Source: Gammaproteobacteria bacterium F7 (GTDB lineage: Bacteria; Pseudomonadota; Gammaproteobacteria; Pseudomonadales; IMCC2047). Taken from it: 36,649 nt of DNA. The translations under genes were made by a program, and so were the position numbers. Numbering within the stretch: position 1 is the stretch's first letter; each line of letters begins with the position of its first letter. The stretch lies in NCBI GenBank assembly GCA_001593685.1, contig LUKI01000023.1, forward strand, positions 1 to 36,649, written 5' to 3'. Below, in pieces: positions 8,842 through 22,276 of the stretch. The notes beneath the pieces were generated by a model. That model did no database searches, was not told the DNA's origin, and saw only the letters and a list, made by a program, of their open reading frames with translations.

Positions 8842-9852
8842 TCAGCCTTTATGCGCGTCACGACTACGATCAGGCTCTCGATAATTCACCACTTCGCGAA
8901 CCACACTGGTGGCATAGCCCCCCACGGGCAAGCCAAAACTCAGCTCAATACTGCTACCAACTCCCGATGCCTCACAGCACCACTTCAAATCGGCCACAGG
9001 CAAGCATAACGATCTACGTTCTTGTTTTAAACCCGCGTGTTCAAGACCATGACACCAACCGGCAAATTTGTCGGCAAGGTGATTTTCCAGCTCAGCGATA
9101 CGCTGTCCACTTGCCAAGCGCCCCCTTCCCCACAACGGCCCGGTTGGTCGCTTACTGCTAGCATCCAGAGCAACATCGCCGGCCTCAAAATCTAGCCAGC
9201 TACCCTCCACAACGCGTTGTCTCAGCACTTGGTTGAACAGATAAGAGCGCGCTGCCGATAAATACAGGCCTCGCAGTTGTCGATTACGCACAGGTTGCTT
9301 TTCCACCAACAGGCGTTGCGCAGCCGCCAGGTTTCCACCACCAAAACCAAAACGCTGGGGACCAAAGTAATTCGGCACCCCCAACCTCTCAATTTGCTCA
9401 AACCGCTGCTGCAGTGAATCAAAGTTACCGCTGCAGTCTGTAAGCCTTAGGTGAAACTGATTAGCAGCATGCTGACCGCGGCGTAACTTCTGCTGATGAC
9501 GGCTGACCTGCAATAACTGAACCTGCTCATTCTCAAGCTGCGACCAATCCACCGCCTCACCCTTAGGGCGATAAACACTAAACCACTGACTGGTAATAGC
9601 ATGACGATCCTTAAGCCCGGCATACCCGACATCCATCGGCTTAACACTCGCCAGCCGAGCGATATCCTTCGCTAGCTGCGCCGTATTTAAACCCGTTTTA
9701 CGGACATGCAGGTATTCGTGCTCACCTTCACCACTGAGCTCGAAACCTAACACTTCATCAACCTGAAAATCTTCAGGCTTAAAACGCAACAGCCCCTCTA
9801 GTTGAGGGCCGCCATGCGCGTACTCACAGGTTAATGGAAAATGATCAACCAT
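8842..9852 (-). CDS. truD: tRNA pseudouridine(13) synthase TruD
   Basis: Converts U13 of tRNA-Glu to pseudouridine. 336 residues, against about 349 in E. coli. The catalytic aspartate is D82 in the conserved motif YAGLKDRHA. The FGPQRFGFGGGN segment (about residues 163-174) marks the TRUD insertion domain region. The start overlaps the ispF stop as TAATG, so truD is translationally coupled to ispF. The downstream 87-base gap to pcm holds no gene. Confidence 0.96.
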   Translation of the reverse strand: MVDHFPLTCEYAHGGPQLEGLLRFKPEDFQVDEVLGFELSGEGEHEYLHVRKTGLNTAQLAKDIARLASVKPMDVGYAGLKDRHAITSQWFSVYRPKGEAVDWSQLENEQVQLLQVSRHQQKLRRGQHAANQFHLRLTDCSGNFDSLQQRFEQIERLGVPNYFGPQRFGFGGGNLAAAQRLLVEKQPVRNRQLRGLYLSAARSYLFNQVLRQRVVEGSWLDFEAGDVALDASSKRPTGPLWGRGRLASGQRIAELENHLADKFAGWCHGLEHAGLKQERRSLCLPVADLKWCCEASGVGSSIELSFGLPVGGYATSVVREVVNYREPDRSRDAHKG

Positions 9853-10337
9853 TAACTACCCGAACCCAACAGAACCACAGCATGACAGGCAATACCTTCC
9901 TTACGACCAGCATAACCCAAGCCTTCCGTTGTGGTGGCTTTAATATTTAGCTGCGAGAGTTCACAACTTAAATCAGCAGCAAGATTATCTCGCATCTGCA
10001 GTTTATGTGGCGCCATTTTGGGAGCCTGGGCGACCAGCGTAATATCGGCATTAATCAACCGGTAGCCAGCCTGCTCCAGACTGGCAACCACATCACGCAG
10101 CAACACACGACTGTCGGCATCTTTATACTGCGCATCGGTATCGGGAAAATGCTCACCAATATCGCCCATCGCGGCCGCACCAAGCAGGGCGTCACAGAGA
10201 GCGTGTATTAACACATCGCCATCAGAGTGCGCCAGCAGCGGCCGGTCACTGGCAATTTTCACACCACCAATGGTGATTTCAGCATTCGCCTGCTGATCGC
10301 CAAATTTGTGTACATCAAAACCATGCCCGATTCGCAC
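9852..10337 (-). CDS. ispF: 2-C-methyl-D-erythritol 2,4-cyclodiphosphate synthase
   Basis: Fifth step of the MEP isoprenoid pathway: cyclises CDP-methylerythritol 2-phosphate with release of CMP. 161 residues. Metal ligands are D8 and H10 (GFDVH) and H45 ([11 protein letters not shown]). The [11 protein letters not shown] segment is also characteristic. The start is GTG 10337, with GAGGG six bases upstream. Works with IspD and Dxr in this window; homotrimer in characterised relatives. It follows ispD after a 107-base spacer that holds a repeat-like sequence. Confidence 0.97.
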   Translation of the reverse strand: MRIGHGFDVHKFGDQQANAEITIGGVKIASDRPLLAHSDGDVLIHALCDALLGAAAMGDIGEHFPDTDAQYKDADSRVLLRDVVASLEQAGYRLINADITLVAQAPKMAPHKLQMRDNLAADLSCELSQLNIKATTTEGLGYAGRKEGIACHAVVLLGSGS

Positions 10338-10362
10338 GCTATTCCCTCATATATTTTTATTC

Positions 10363-10418
10363 GTCGCTCAAGCGAAAGCCGGAACCCATTAAGCCCTAAA
10401 CCAGCCAGAATGGATACC
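10363..10418. repeat. Degenerate palindromic dispersed-repeat-like sequence
   Basis: Within the ispD-ispF spacer, GGAACCCATT (10381-10390) and AATGGATACC (10409-10418) are inverted repeats matching at 8 of 10 positions. On the minus strand the flank reads like the ends of short palindromic repeats common in gammaproteobacteria (…GGTTCCGGCTTTCGC…GACGAAT). Only one copy is visible here, so a repeat family is not shown. Confidence 0.3.
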
Positions 10419-10444
10419 GAATTAAGTTTGCTGTGACGTAAGCC

Positions 10445-11149
10445 CTATTGATTAGCCAAATTCAAAATAAACTCGGCCATTGGTAAATCCTCAGGGCGGG
10501 TGATTTTAATATTGTTAGCACTGCCCGCTATCATCTGCACCGAGTGACCACATTGCTCCATTGCCGATGCTTCATCGGTCACCAGCTTGCCCGCTTCAAG
10601 GCAACGGTCAATAGCGGCCAACAGCTCTCCCAAACGGAACATTTGGGGTGTAAAGGCATGCCACAACCGACTGCGATCCGGCGATTGTTCAACCACACCT
10701 TCGGCGTTGGTCTGCTTCATGGTATCGCGCACCGGCATACCCAACACAAAACCGTCAACGCTCAACGCTTCGGTTGCTACAAACAAGCTATCCAGTTCTT
10801 CATGGGTCAAACAGGGGCGCGCCACATCATGCACCATCACCCAATCAGCGGGCCCGGCATAGGTCATCAGCTTCTTCAGCCCATTTAATACCGAGTGACA
10901 ACGCTCTTCTCCGCCAGCTACGGCTGTTACACGCGGATCACCGGCAATACCCAACAGCGGCCAATACTCATCATGTTCGGCCACACTCACAATCAAGCCT
11001 ATAACCTGTGGGTGAGAGAGTAACTGCTTAAGGGTGTATTCGAGCACCGTCATACCCGCCAACGGCAGGTATTGCTTGGGTCGGTCAGCCTGCATTCGAG
11101 CGCCAATACCGGCGGCAGGCACGACCACCCAGCAGCTTTTAGCATTCAT
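10445..11149 (-). CDS. ispD: 2-C-methyl-D-erythritol 4-phosphate cytidylyltransferase
   Basis: Third step of the MEP pathway: CTP plus methylerythritol phosphate to CDP-methylerythritol. 234 residues. The nucleotide-binding N-terminus VVPAAGIGARM (about 9-19) with DRPKQYLPL is the family signature, and VMVHDVARP (about 105-113) carries a conserved substrate-binding Asp. The start overlaps the ftsB stop as ATGA, as in many gammaproteobacteria where ftsB and ispD are coupled. The downstream neighbour is ispF. Confidence 0.97.
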   Translation of the reverse strand: MNAKSCWVVVPAAGIGARMQADRPKQYLPLAGMTVLEYTLKQLLSHPQVIGLIVSVAEHDEYWPLLGIAGDPRVTAVAGGEERCHSVLNGLKKLMTYAGPADWVMVHDVARPCLTHEELDSLFVATEALSVDGFVLGMPVRDTMKQTNAEGVVEQSPDRSRLWHAFTPQMFRLGELLAAIDRCLEAGKLVTDEASAMEQCGHSVQMIAGSANNIKITRPEDLPMAEFILNLANQ

Positions 11150-11436
11150 TGCTTAGCCTCACCGTGAGGCTCAATCAGCTGATAAAAAGTTTCGTTTTCC
11201 TTAATCATGCCTAACTCGCTACGTGCTCGTTCCTCAATTGCATCCAGGCCCTGCTTAAGATCAGACACCTCGGCCTTAAGCGCATCATTACGGGCTTGCA
11301 GCTCACTATTAATCGACTGTTGCTCCTCGAGCTTTTTTTTCACCCCCCAGAGTTCAGCCAAGCTATTTTCACCGACCCACAGGCGGTATTGCAGTCCGAG
11401 AATAAAAACTACCAGCAACACCCAAAGCCACTTCAT
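11146..11436 (-). CDS. ftsB: Cell division protein FtsB
   Basis: Bitopic inner-membrane divisome protein that forms a complex with FtsL and FtsQ. 96 residues: a short cytoplasmic start, one TM helix at about 3-20 (WLWVLLVVFILGLQYRLW), then a periplasmic coiled coil at about 28-72 (KKLEEQQSINSELQARND), and the conserved LGMIKENETFYQLIE tail. Overlaps ispD by four bases. It is preceded by a 262-base gap that contains the eno terminator. Confidence 0.95.
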   Translation of the reverse strand: MKWLWVLLVVFILGLQYRLWVGENSLAELWGVKKKLEEQQSINSELQARNDALKAEVSDLKQGLDAIEERARSELGMIKENETFYQLIEPHGEAKQ

Positions 11437-11648
11437 GGAAATAACATCATCCAGTTAACCAAAAAAAGAATAATACAGAAGGTTTGTGCTTTAGGGCATA
11501 CCTCAGCTCTGGATATTTCCAGAATATGTGTTTCAAAACAGAACAAAGAACTGCTCTTTAAAAGTCCTCAACAGATTTCTACCTCAAGGTAGTGTCGGCT
11601 TGAAGCATAACGTCAAAGTAACCGTATTTTTAAGGGTCTTACAGACAC

Positions 11649-11678
11649 AAAAAAAGGGGCTAAAAAGCCCCTTTTTTT
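11649..11678 (-). terminator. Rho-independent terminator of eno
   Basis: AAAAAAAGGGGC, loop TAAAAA, GCCCCTTTTTTT. A perfect stem, 21 bases after the eno stop, with T tracts in both directions. The remaining 11437-11648 stretch is AT-rich, should hold the ftsB promoter, and contains no gene I can support. Confidence 0.9.
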
Positions 11679-11698
11679 AACTCAATCTGGTTAAGCGG

Positions 11699-15540
<3,842 letters not shown>

Positions 15541-15586
15541 TTATTAACCGTTTAGATGGATTAAGGTGTATTCAAGATGGGAGGGT

Positions 15587-15615
15587 AGACTACCAGTTTC
15601 GCCCCTTTATCTCAA
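15587..15615 (-). promoter_or_regulatory. Candidate sigma-70 promoter of the pyrG-kdsA-eno unit
   Basis: On the minus strand TTGAGA (15615-15610, five of six matches) and TAGTCT (15592-15587, three of six) are separated by exactly 17 bases, about 47 bases before the pyrG ATG. Sequence match only. Confidence 0.4.
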
Positions 15616-15667
15616 TTGAAAGCGCCATTGAAATGCATGAAACTTTTATGACTTGGTGAGCGGTTTA

Positions 15668-16993
15668 TTAAGGCCGCTGCCAGCTTAAAACATAACCAGC
15701 CTGCCCTTCTGAGGCCTGAAACCCTTCACAAATTGCCACATCACCCAACGCCGCCAGCTCTCCATCCACATAGATCAACGGCAGCCGATCACGCAGCCAG
15801 GGCGGCACCTGCAAACTGTTAAGCTGCTTTTTTAATAGTTTGGAATGATCACGTCCAGCCAGTTTACAGCGCTCCCCGCCTTGCCTAAAGCGTACACAAA
15901 CCTCCGCCTGCTCATCTATCCGAAAAACACCACGCCCAACTGCGGGCTCTGCCTTCAACAAGCCCGAACCAGCCATTAATAACGACTTATCAAGCCGCCA
16001 CTTATATACTTTAGAAGCATCATGAGCGGGTAACGGCTTATTTGCGTAGACGATACCTTGAAAACGTCGCACCTCAACCCCGGGCCAACTCACCAACGAT
16101 TGCGCATCGACACGCACCGCCACCACCTCCGTCAACACTTGCTGCAAGTGCTTATAGCCTGGCAATGGCAAATTTTGAATATTAAGCCAGCTTCGTAACA
16201 GATTAATTTGCAGCGCTGTCGGAAAGCCCAACAACCACGCGCAATCAAGACCGGTTTCATTCGCCTGTATTTGCGGCTGTAACTCACGTTCCAGAAAATA
16301 GTCGAGGCTGCTTAAGGCATCTTTATTGACCTGCGCATTACGGAAAAAGTTTTTCCGGTAGTAGGGCCAGCGTCGAGCCAGCTTGGGCATAACTTCATGG
16401 CGCAAATAATTTCGATCAAAACGGGTATCGGCATTGCTATCATCTTCAACCCAGCTCAAACCATGATGCTGCGCATAACTTTCCAGCTCAGAACGGCAGT
16501 GTTCAAGTAGTGGCCGGATCAACATACCCTGCCCCAGATACCGCTGAGATGGCATGCCGGCCAGTCCCTGAGGCCCGGTACCGCGCAACATTCTCAGCAT
16601 CATCGTCTCGACCTGATCATCGGCATGGTGCGCCAAGGCAAGTAGATCGCCATCATTCAACACCTTGATAAAAACCTGGTAACGCAATTCACGCAGCTGA
16701 TTCTCCAAACTTGCCTGCGGCATTTCAGCTCTTACATGTCGAACCGTTAGAGGCACCGACAGCTGATCACAAACATACTGGCAGTGCGCCGCCCAATCAT
16801 CAGCATAATCACTAAGCCCATGATGCACATGCAACGCTTCGAGTATGAAAGGCTGCGTGAGGCTGTCACGCAATTGTGCAAATCCGTGTAGCAATACGTG
16901 GGAGTCTAACCCACCACTATAAGCGACAATAAGGCGTTGTTTTTTTTCGAGCTGGGAGAGGTGAGCGAGCAGCTCTTGGGGAGTAAACGACAT
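15668..16993 (-). CDS. tilS: tRNA(Ile)-lysidine synthase TilS
   Basis: Modifies C34 of the tRNA-Ile CAU anticodon to lysidine, which switches its codon to AUA. 441 residues. The PP-loop SGGLDS is at 26-31, with LALAHHADDQVETMMLRMLRG (first 20 as LALAHHADDQVETMMLRMLR) near 118-138 as the second conserved block. A C-terminal substrate-binding domain (about 360-441) includes CVRFRQGGERC and KLLKKQL. The N-terminal catalytic core is intact, so the gene looks functional. It follows accA after a hairpin. Confidence 0.96.
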   Translation of the reverse strand: MSFTPQELLAHLSQLEKKQRLIVAYSGGLDSHVLLHGFAQLRDSLTQPFILEALHVHHGLSDYADDWAAHCQYVCDQLSVPLTVRHVRAEMPQASLENQLRELRYQVFIKVLNDGDLLALAHHADDQVETMMLRMLRGTGPQGLAGMPSQRYLGQGMLIRPLLEHCRSELESYAQHHGLSWVEDDSNADTRFDRNYLRHEVMPKLARRWPYYRKNFFRNAQVNKDALSSLDYFLERELQPQIQANETGLDCAWLLGFPTALQINLLRSWLNIQNLPLPGYKHLQQVLTEVVAVRVDAQSLVSWPGVEVRRFQGIVYANKPLPAHDASKVYKWRLDKSLLMAGSGLLKAEPAVGRGVFRIDEQAEVCVRFRQGGERCKLAGRDHSKLLKKQLNSLQVPPWLRDRLPLIYVDGELAALGDVAICEGFQASEGQAGYVLSWQRP

Positions 16994-17048
16994 AATGCTT
17001 TCCCTAACCAGACAGGACGTCTACAAGTGGGCCGGGGATAAATAAACA

Positions 17049-17070
17049 GGCGAGCACCCAAGTGCTCGCC
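17049..17070 (-). terminator. Hairpin after accA
   Basis: GGCGAGCAC, loop CCAA, GTGCTCGCC: a perfect 9-bp stem, nine bases after the accA stop. On the minus strand it is followed by TGTTTATTTA, a moderate T tract. Probably a partial terminator between accA and tilS. Confidence 0.6.
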
Positions 17071-17078
17071 ATCACAAA

Positions 17079-18032
17079 CTAAACAGCAATGCCGTAGGAC
17101 ATATAGCGCTGGTAACGGCGCTCAATCATTTCTTCAGTTGAGAAAGCCTGCACTTTGCCCAACGCATCTTTGAGCTGTTCCTTTAACGTCGCACACATCT
17201 GATTAAGATCACGGTGCGCACCACCCAAAGGCTCCTTAACAACACGATCTGCAAGCCCCAGCTGATTTAAGCGCTCAGCGGTAATACCCATCGCTTCGGC
17301 CGCATCAGAGGCACGTTCGGCACTGCGCCAAAGAATCGATGCACAACCTTCGGGCGAGATCACCGCATAGGTGGCATATTGCAGCATCATCAACTCATCA
17401 CACACACCAATGGCCAGCGCACCGCCGGAACCGCCTTCACCAATCACGGTTGTAATAATCGGTGTTTTAAGGCGCGACATGACAGCCAGATTATAGGCAA
17501 TCGCTTCAGCCTGGCCGCGCTCTTCGGCACCAATGCCTGGATAAGCACCCGGCGTATCAATAAAGGTTAATACCGGCATATTAAAACGTTCAGCCATCTC
17601 CATAAGACGACAGGCTTTGCGGTAACCCTCTGGACGAGGCATACCAAAATTGCGCGCAACCTTTTCCTTAACCGCACGGCCTTTTTGATGTCCAATAATC
17701 ATCACGGGCTGATCATCGAGTCGGGCAATACCACCAACAATCGCCGCATCATCGGCATAATGACGATCACCATGTAGCTCATCAAAATCATCAAAAATAC
17801 CGTTAATGTAATCCAACGTATAAGGGCGCTGTGGATGTCGAGCCAGCTGGGCAACCTGCCATGCGCCCAAGTCGCTGAAAATGCTTTTCGTTAACTCACC
17901 ACTTTTAGTTTCCAGCTTGGAAATTTCATCGGCGATATTGAGGTCGTTATCACTTCCAACCAGACGCAGCTCTTCAATTCTTACTTCTAGTTCTGCAATG
18001 GGCTGCTCAAAATCTAAATAATTTGTATTCAT
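17079..18032 (-). CDS. accA: Acetyl-CoA carboxylase carboxyltransferase subunit alpha
   Basis: With AccD it transfers the carboxyl group from biotin to acetyl-CoA, giving malonyl-CoA for fatty-acid synthesis. 317 residues, as in E. coli. Starts [19 protein letters not shown], then [13 protein letters not shown]. The oxyanion-hole glycines lie in [12 protein letters not shown] (about 205-216). [20 protein letters not shown] (about 161-180) is the family signature. Follows dnaE by 133 bases with a candidate own promoter, as in several gammaproteobacteria. Confidence 0.98.
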   Translation of the reverse strand: MNTNYLDFEQPIAELEVRIEELRLVGSDNDLNIADEISKLETKSGELTKSIFSDLGAWQVAQLARHPQRPYTLDYINGIFDDFDELHGDRHYADDAAIVGGIARLDDQPVMIIGHQKGRAVKEKVARNFGMPRPEGYRKACRLMEMAERFNMPVLTFIDTPGAYPGIGAEERGQAEAIAYNLAVMSRLKTPIITTVIGEGGSGGALAIGVCDELMMLQYATYAVISPEGCASILWRSAERASDAAEAMGITAERLNQLGLADRVVKEPLGGAHRDLNQMCATLKEQLKDALGKVQAFSTEEMIERRYQRYMSYGIAV

Positions 18033-18089
18033 TTATTCCTGATCCGTGCTGTTTTCAGCTAAATGGGGAGTGGCGTCACTATTGCGGCA

Positions 18090-18118
18090 ATGGTAGTAAG
18101 AATTGCCTAAAATAACAA
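18090..18118 (-). promoter_or_regulatory. Candidate promoter of accA
   Basis: On the minus strand TTGTTA (18118-18113) and TACCAT (18095-18090) have a 17-base spacer, about 58 bases before the accA ATG. Each hexamer matches the consensus at four of six positions. Confidence 0.3.
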
Positions 18119-18165
18119 CTTGCGGCGACACGAACTGTCGATTAATTTTCCTGTCAAGCCTGCTA

Positions 18166-21100
18166 TCAATAGCTTAGTTCAACCCGTTTATCCCCCAAAC
18201 TTTCCTGCAAACTTAACAGCAATTCATCACTCGGCGTCACTCGCCAGTCGGCACTTAACGGCAATCGCGCATGTGCCGTGGGTGCCGTATATTCAAGCAC
18301 ACAGGGGCAGCCTTCACTGCGATAGGGAGCCAGCAAGCTGGCAAGCTGTTGATTGACCTGTTGGCAGTTATCCTGATTGACACGAATCACCAACTCTTTG
18401 GCAAACGCGATTCTGGCCATCCCCATGTCATAAAGGTTTTTAGCCCGTACCTTTAACGATCCAGAGTAATCATCATTACTCACCTCGCCCTCGATAACCA
18501 AAACGGCATCCTTCATCAAGATATTACGATAACGCTCATAAACCTCACCAAATACCGATACCTCCATGCGACTGGTACGATCATCCAGTGTGACAAAGGC
18601 AATCGTATCCCCGCGCTTGCTTTTCATGGTACGCAGCGCGACAACCAAACCGGCTATTTTTTGATCATTCTTAGAGGCTTGCAAGGCAACCAGCGGATCT
18701 TTGGCGATATTTCGCAACTCTGCTTCATACTCATCAATCGGGTGCCCTTGCAAATACAGACCCAGCGTTTCCTTTTCCGCTTGCAAACGCACCTTATCTG
18801 TCCAGGGCTTGATACGCGCATAGTTCGCGTATACATCCTCATCTTGGGTAGCGACAGAGCCCGGCATATCGCCAAACATATCCATCATGCCTGCATTTTG
18901 ATTTTTGACATGCTGTTCAGCCACTTTAACAGCCTCATCCTGACAAGCCATCAGCGCGGCGCGATGAGTACCAAGCTTGTCCATCGCCCCGGAGCGAATC
19001 AACGCTTCCAGCGCACGACGATTGACCCGCTTAAGGTCAACACGCGCACAGAAATCAAACAGATCTTTAAACGCTCCGCCCTGCTGCCGGGCCTCGATAA
19101 TGGCCGACACCGGCCCCTCACCCAAGCCCTTAATAGCACCCAAGCCGTATACCACACGGTCTTGCAAATCGACCGTAAACTTATACTCACTGACGTTCAC
19201 ATCTGGCAGCACGATGGGCAATTCCATCTGCCGACAGTCTTCAATCAGGATCACCACCTTGTCAGTATTTTGCATATCCGCCGACAATACGGCTGCCATA
19301 AACGGGGCGGGATAATGATGCTTGAGCCAAGCCGTTTGATAGGACAATAGCGCATAGGCTGCCGAGTGCGATTTGTTGAAACCATAACCGGCAAACTTTT
19401 CCATCAGGTCGAAAATATATTCTGCCTGCTTTTTATCAATGCCGCGCTTATCCGCACCTTCACCAAAAATCTGCCGCTGTTTAGCCATTTCTTCGGGCTT
19501 TTTCTTACCCATGGCGCGACGCAGCATATCCGCCTGACCCAGGCTGTAATTTGCCAATACCTGAGCAATCTGCATCACCTGTTCCTGATACAGAATCACC
19601 CCATAGGTGTTACCCAGCACAGGTTCCAACTCCGGATGCGGGTATTCAACCTTGGAGCGACCGTGCTTACGGCTGATAAAGTCATCCACCATCCCTGACT
19701 GCAAAGGACCAGGACGAAACAGTGCCACCAAGGCGATAATATCTTCAAAGTTACTGGGTAGCAGACGCTTGATCAGATCCTTCATACCGCGTGATTCAAG
19801 CTGAAAAACAGCGGTGGTATTACCCGCCTGCAACAGCTTGAAAACGGCTTGATCATTAAGCGGTATTTCATTGATATCGAGAAAAGCTTCGTCCTTTTTC
19901 TCATTGAGCTGGTTAATATTTTTAACGGCCCAATCAATAATAGTGAGGGTACGTAACCCTAAAAAGTCGAACTTGACCAACCCGACCTGTTCAACATCAT
20001 CCTTATCGTACTGCGTTACCAGGTTGCCACCACTTTCATCACAATAAAGCGGTGAAAAATCAGTCAATACCGTCGGCGAAATAACAACACCACCGGCGTG
20101 CTTACCCACATTACGGGTAATACCCTCCAGCTTGAAGGCCATCTCCATAATTTCGGCGACTTCCTCGTTTTCAGCAACAAAGTCCCGCAACGCCGCTTCC
20201 TGCTCCATCGCCTTACTCAGAGTCATACCCACTTCAAAGGGAATCATCTTGGAAAGCTTATCTGCCAAACCATAGGGCTTACCCTGCACCCGCGCGACAT
20301 CGCGCACTACCGCCTTGGCCGCCATGGTGCCAAAGGTGATAATCTGCGATACCGCATCACGACCATAGGTCTGCGCCACATAATCAATCACACGGTCACG
20401 GCCATCCATGCAGAAATCAACATCGAAATCGGGCATGGAAACCCGTTCGGGGTTGAGGAATCGCTCAAACAGCAGGTCGTATTCCAATGGATCAAGGTCT
20501 GTAATTTTCAGCGCATAAGCCACTAGAGAACCGGCACCGGACCCCCTTCCCGGCCCCACCGGCACATCGTTATCCTTAGCCCACTGAATAAAATCCATCA
20601 CGATCAAAAAGTAACCGGGAAACCCCATTTGAATAATGATATCCAACTCAAAATTGAGCCGATCAATATATTCCTGATGGCGCTCCGCATAATCATCGGC
20701 CTGAGGGTCAAGAATGCGCGTCAACCGCTCTTCGGTGCCTTCCAGCGAAATTTTGCGGAAGAACTCGTCCATCGTCATGCCATCGGGCACGGGATAATTA
20801 GGCAGGTAATTTTTGCCGATTTCGATATCCAGATTACAGCGTTTAGCAATTTCAACCGTATTCTCAATCGCTTCGGGAATATCCGAAAACAACTCGATCA
20901 TTTCGGCACTGGATTTGAGGTACTGCTCTTCGCTATACAGATGCGTTCGACGCGGATCGTCCAGCGTTCGACTATCATGGATACAGACCCGGGCCTCATG
21001 GGCCTCAAAGTCTTCCGATTTAATAAACCGCACATCGTTAGTGGCCACAACGGGCAACTGAAACTTATCCGCCAACGCAATTGCCAGGTGCAAATAGCGA

Positions 21101-21636
21101 TCTTCGTTTTCACGAGCAGTTCGTTGCAGCTCGATGTAAAAACGGTCCGGGTAGTATTGCTGCCACTGCTGGGCTAAACGTTCAGCTTCAGCGATCTCAT
21201 CGCTGAGCAGTGCCTGACCGACATCCCCTTCACGAGCACCGGACAACATAATTAAACCGTCATTTTGCTGCTCTAGCCATTCCCGCTGAACCAGCGGACG
21301 CCCTTGCCGTTGCCCTTTCAAATAGGCTTGAGAAATCAGCCGTGTCAGATTGGCATAACCGCTACTATTCATGACCAGTAATGTCAGCCGTAAAGGCTGA
21401 CCATCACTTTGATCACTATCGAGCCACAGGTCAGCGCCAATAATCGGCTTAATACCTGCCCCCCGAGCGGCACTATAAAATTTCACGAGCGCACAAAGGT
21501 TACCCTGATCAGTAACGGCAACAGCGGGCATGCCATCATCAACAACCGCTTTAATCAAGGGTTTGACACGCGTCAGCCCATCAATCAGGGAAAATTCCGT
21601 ATGGATGCGCAGGTGGACAAAGGTCGATGCAGTCAT
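18166..21636 (-). CDS. dnaE: DNA polymerase III alpha subunit
   Basis: Catalytic subunit of the replicative polymerase. 1156 residues, close to the 1160 of E. coli. The N-terminal PHP domain starts FVHLRIHTEFSLIDG. The palm holds VGPGRGSGAGSLVAY and the catalytic Asp pair in PDFDVDFCMDGRD near residue 400, with a third Asp expected in LVKFDFLGLRTL near 555. The fingers have FGYGFNKSHSAAYA-like FAGYGFNKSHSAAYALL. A helix-hairpin-helix region follows (LKRVNRRALEALIRSGAMD), then an OB fold near residue 1000 (IAGLVVALRTMKSKRG). No break is seen. Lies between rnhB and accA, the usual order. Confidence 0.98.
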   Translation of the reverse strand: MTASTFVHLRIHTEFSLIDGLTRVKPLIKAVVDDGMPAVAVTDQGNLCALVKFYSAARGAGIKPIIGADLWLDSDQSDGQPLRLTLLVMNSSGYANLTRLISQAYLKGQRQGRPLVQREWLEQQNDGLIMLSGAREGDVGQALLSDEIAEAERLAQQWQQYYPDRFYIELQRTARENEDRYLHLAIALADKFQLPVVATNDVRFIKSEDFEAHEARVCIHDSRTLDDPRRTHLYSEEQYLKSSAEMIELFSDIPEAIENTVEIAKRCNLDIEIGKNYLPNYPVPDGMTMDEFFRKISLEGTEERLTRILDPQADDYAERHQEYIDRLNFELDIIIQMGFPGYFLIVMDFIQWAKDNDVPVGPGRGSGAGSLVAYALKITDLDPLEYDLLFERFLNPERVSMPDFDVDFCMDGRDRVIDYVAQTYGRDAVSQIITFGTMAAKAVVRDVARVQGKPYGLADKLSKMIPFEVGMTLSKAMEQEAALRDFVAENEEVAEIMEMAFKLEGITRNVGKHAGGVVISPTVLTDFSPLYCDESGGNLVTQYDKDDVEQVGLVKFDFLGLRTLTIIDWAVKNINQLNEKKDEAFLDINEIPLNDQAVFKLLQAGNTTAVFQLESRGMKDLIKRLLPSNFEDIIALVALFRPGPLQSGMVDDFISRKHGRSKVEYPHPELEPVLGNTYGVILYQEQVMQIAQVLANYSLGQADMLRRAMGKKKPEEMAKQRQIFGEGADKRGIDKKQAEYIFDLMEKFAGYGFNKSHSAAYALLSYQTAWLKHHYPAPFMAAVLSADMQNTDKVVILIEDCRQMELPIVLPDVNVSEYKFTVDLQDRVVYGLGAIKGLGEGPVSAIIEARQQGGAFKDLFDFCARVDLKRVNRRALEALIRSGAMDKLGTHRAALMACQDEAVKVAEQHVKNQNAGMMDMFGDMPGSVATQDEDVYANYARIKPWTDKVRLQAEKETLGLYLQGHPIDEYEAELRNIAKDPLVALQASKNDQKIAGLVVALRTMKSKRGDTIAFVTLDDRTSRMEVSVFGEVYERYRNILMKDAVLVIEGEVSNDDYSGSLKVRAKNLYDMGMARIAFAKELVIRVNQDNCQQVNQQLASLLAPYRSEGCPCVLEYTAPTAHARLPLSADWRVTPSDELLLSLQESLGDKRVELSY

Positions 21637-21679
21637 TTCAAATTACAGCCAGATAAACGCGATTTCAAATAATTGAGAA

Positions 21680-22276
21680 CTACTCAGGTTCAGACAACAG
21701 ATTCTTTACCGGCGCGAAGGAGCGCCGATGAATAGGTGTCACGCCGAGAGTTTTTAGTGCCTGCATATGTTGTGCTGTCGGATACCCTTTATGCCTGGCA
21801 AAGCCGTAACCCGGATAAGTTTCCTCAAAAGCGACCATTTCATTATCACGCACAACCTTCGCTAAAATAGAGGCGGCACTAATGGCCTCGACTTTACTGT
21901 CTCCCTTAACAATAGCCTCGCTGGGGTAAGGTAAATCCGGGCAACGATTACCATCCACCAATACCCGATCGGGCTGTTGGCTCAAACCTAATACAGCTCG
22001 ACGCATAGCCAACAAACTAGCATGCAGAATATTCAAACGATCAATTTCTGCTTCCGACGCCCGCGCAATACACCAGGCCAGCGCCCGCTCTTGAATCAGC
22101 GGAAATAGTGCCTCGCGACGTTTTTCTGTAAGTTTTTTGGAGTCAGCCAGCCCTGCAATCGGGTTTGCCGGATCAAGAATAACTGCCGCGGCTACAACCG
22201 GCCCAGCCAGCGGGCCACGCCCGACTTCATCAACACCAGCAACCAAGCCTAATAAGTCGCCATTAAACTGCGACAT
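21680..22276 (-). CDS. rnhB: Ribonuclease HII
   Basis: Removes RNA from RNA-DNA hybrids and misincorporated ribonucleotides. 198 residues from ATG 22276 ([11 protein letters not shown]). This start has an excellent AAGGAG sequence nine bases upstream, so a longer upstream start was not used. The motif [12 protein letters not shown] supplies two catalytic acids (D, E), and further conserved acids lie in VLVDGN and [18 protein letters not shown]. Overlaps the end of lpxB by 14 bases. Confidence 0.97.
   Translation of the reverse strand: MSQFNGDLLGLVAGVDEVGRGPLAGPVVAAAVILDPANPIAGLADSKKLTEKRREALFPLIQERALAWCIARASEAEIDRLNILHASLLAMRRAVLGLSQQPDRVLVDGNRCPDLPYPSEAIVKGDSKVEAISAASILAKVVRDNEMVAFEETYPGYGFARHKGYPTAQHMQALKTLGVTPIHRRSFAPVKNLLSEPE

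Noticed and set aside
18661-19350. Long plus-strand open frame (229 codons) opposite dnaE
   Set aside because: It is antisense to a highly conserved gene, its translation is low in complexity and unlike any family, and there is no initiation signal.
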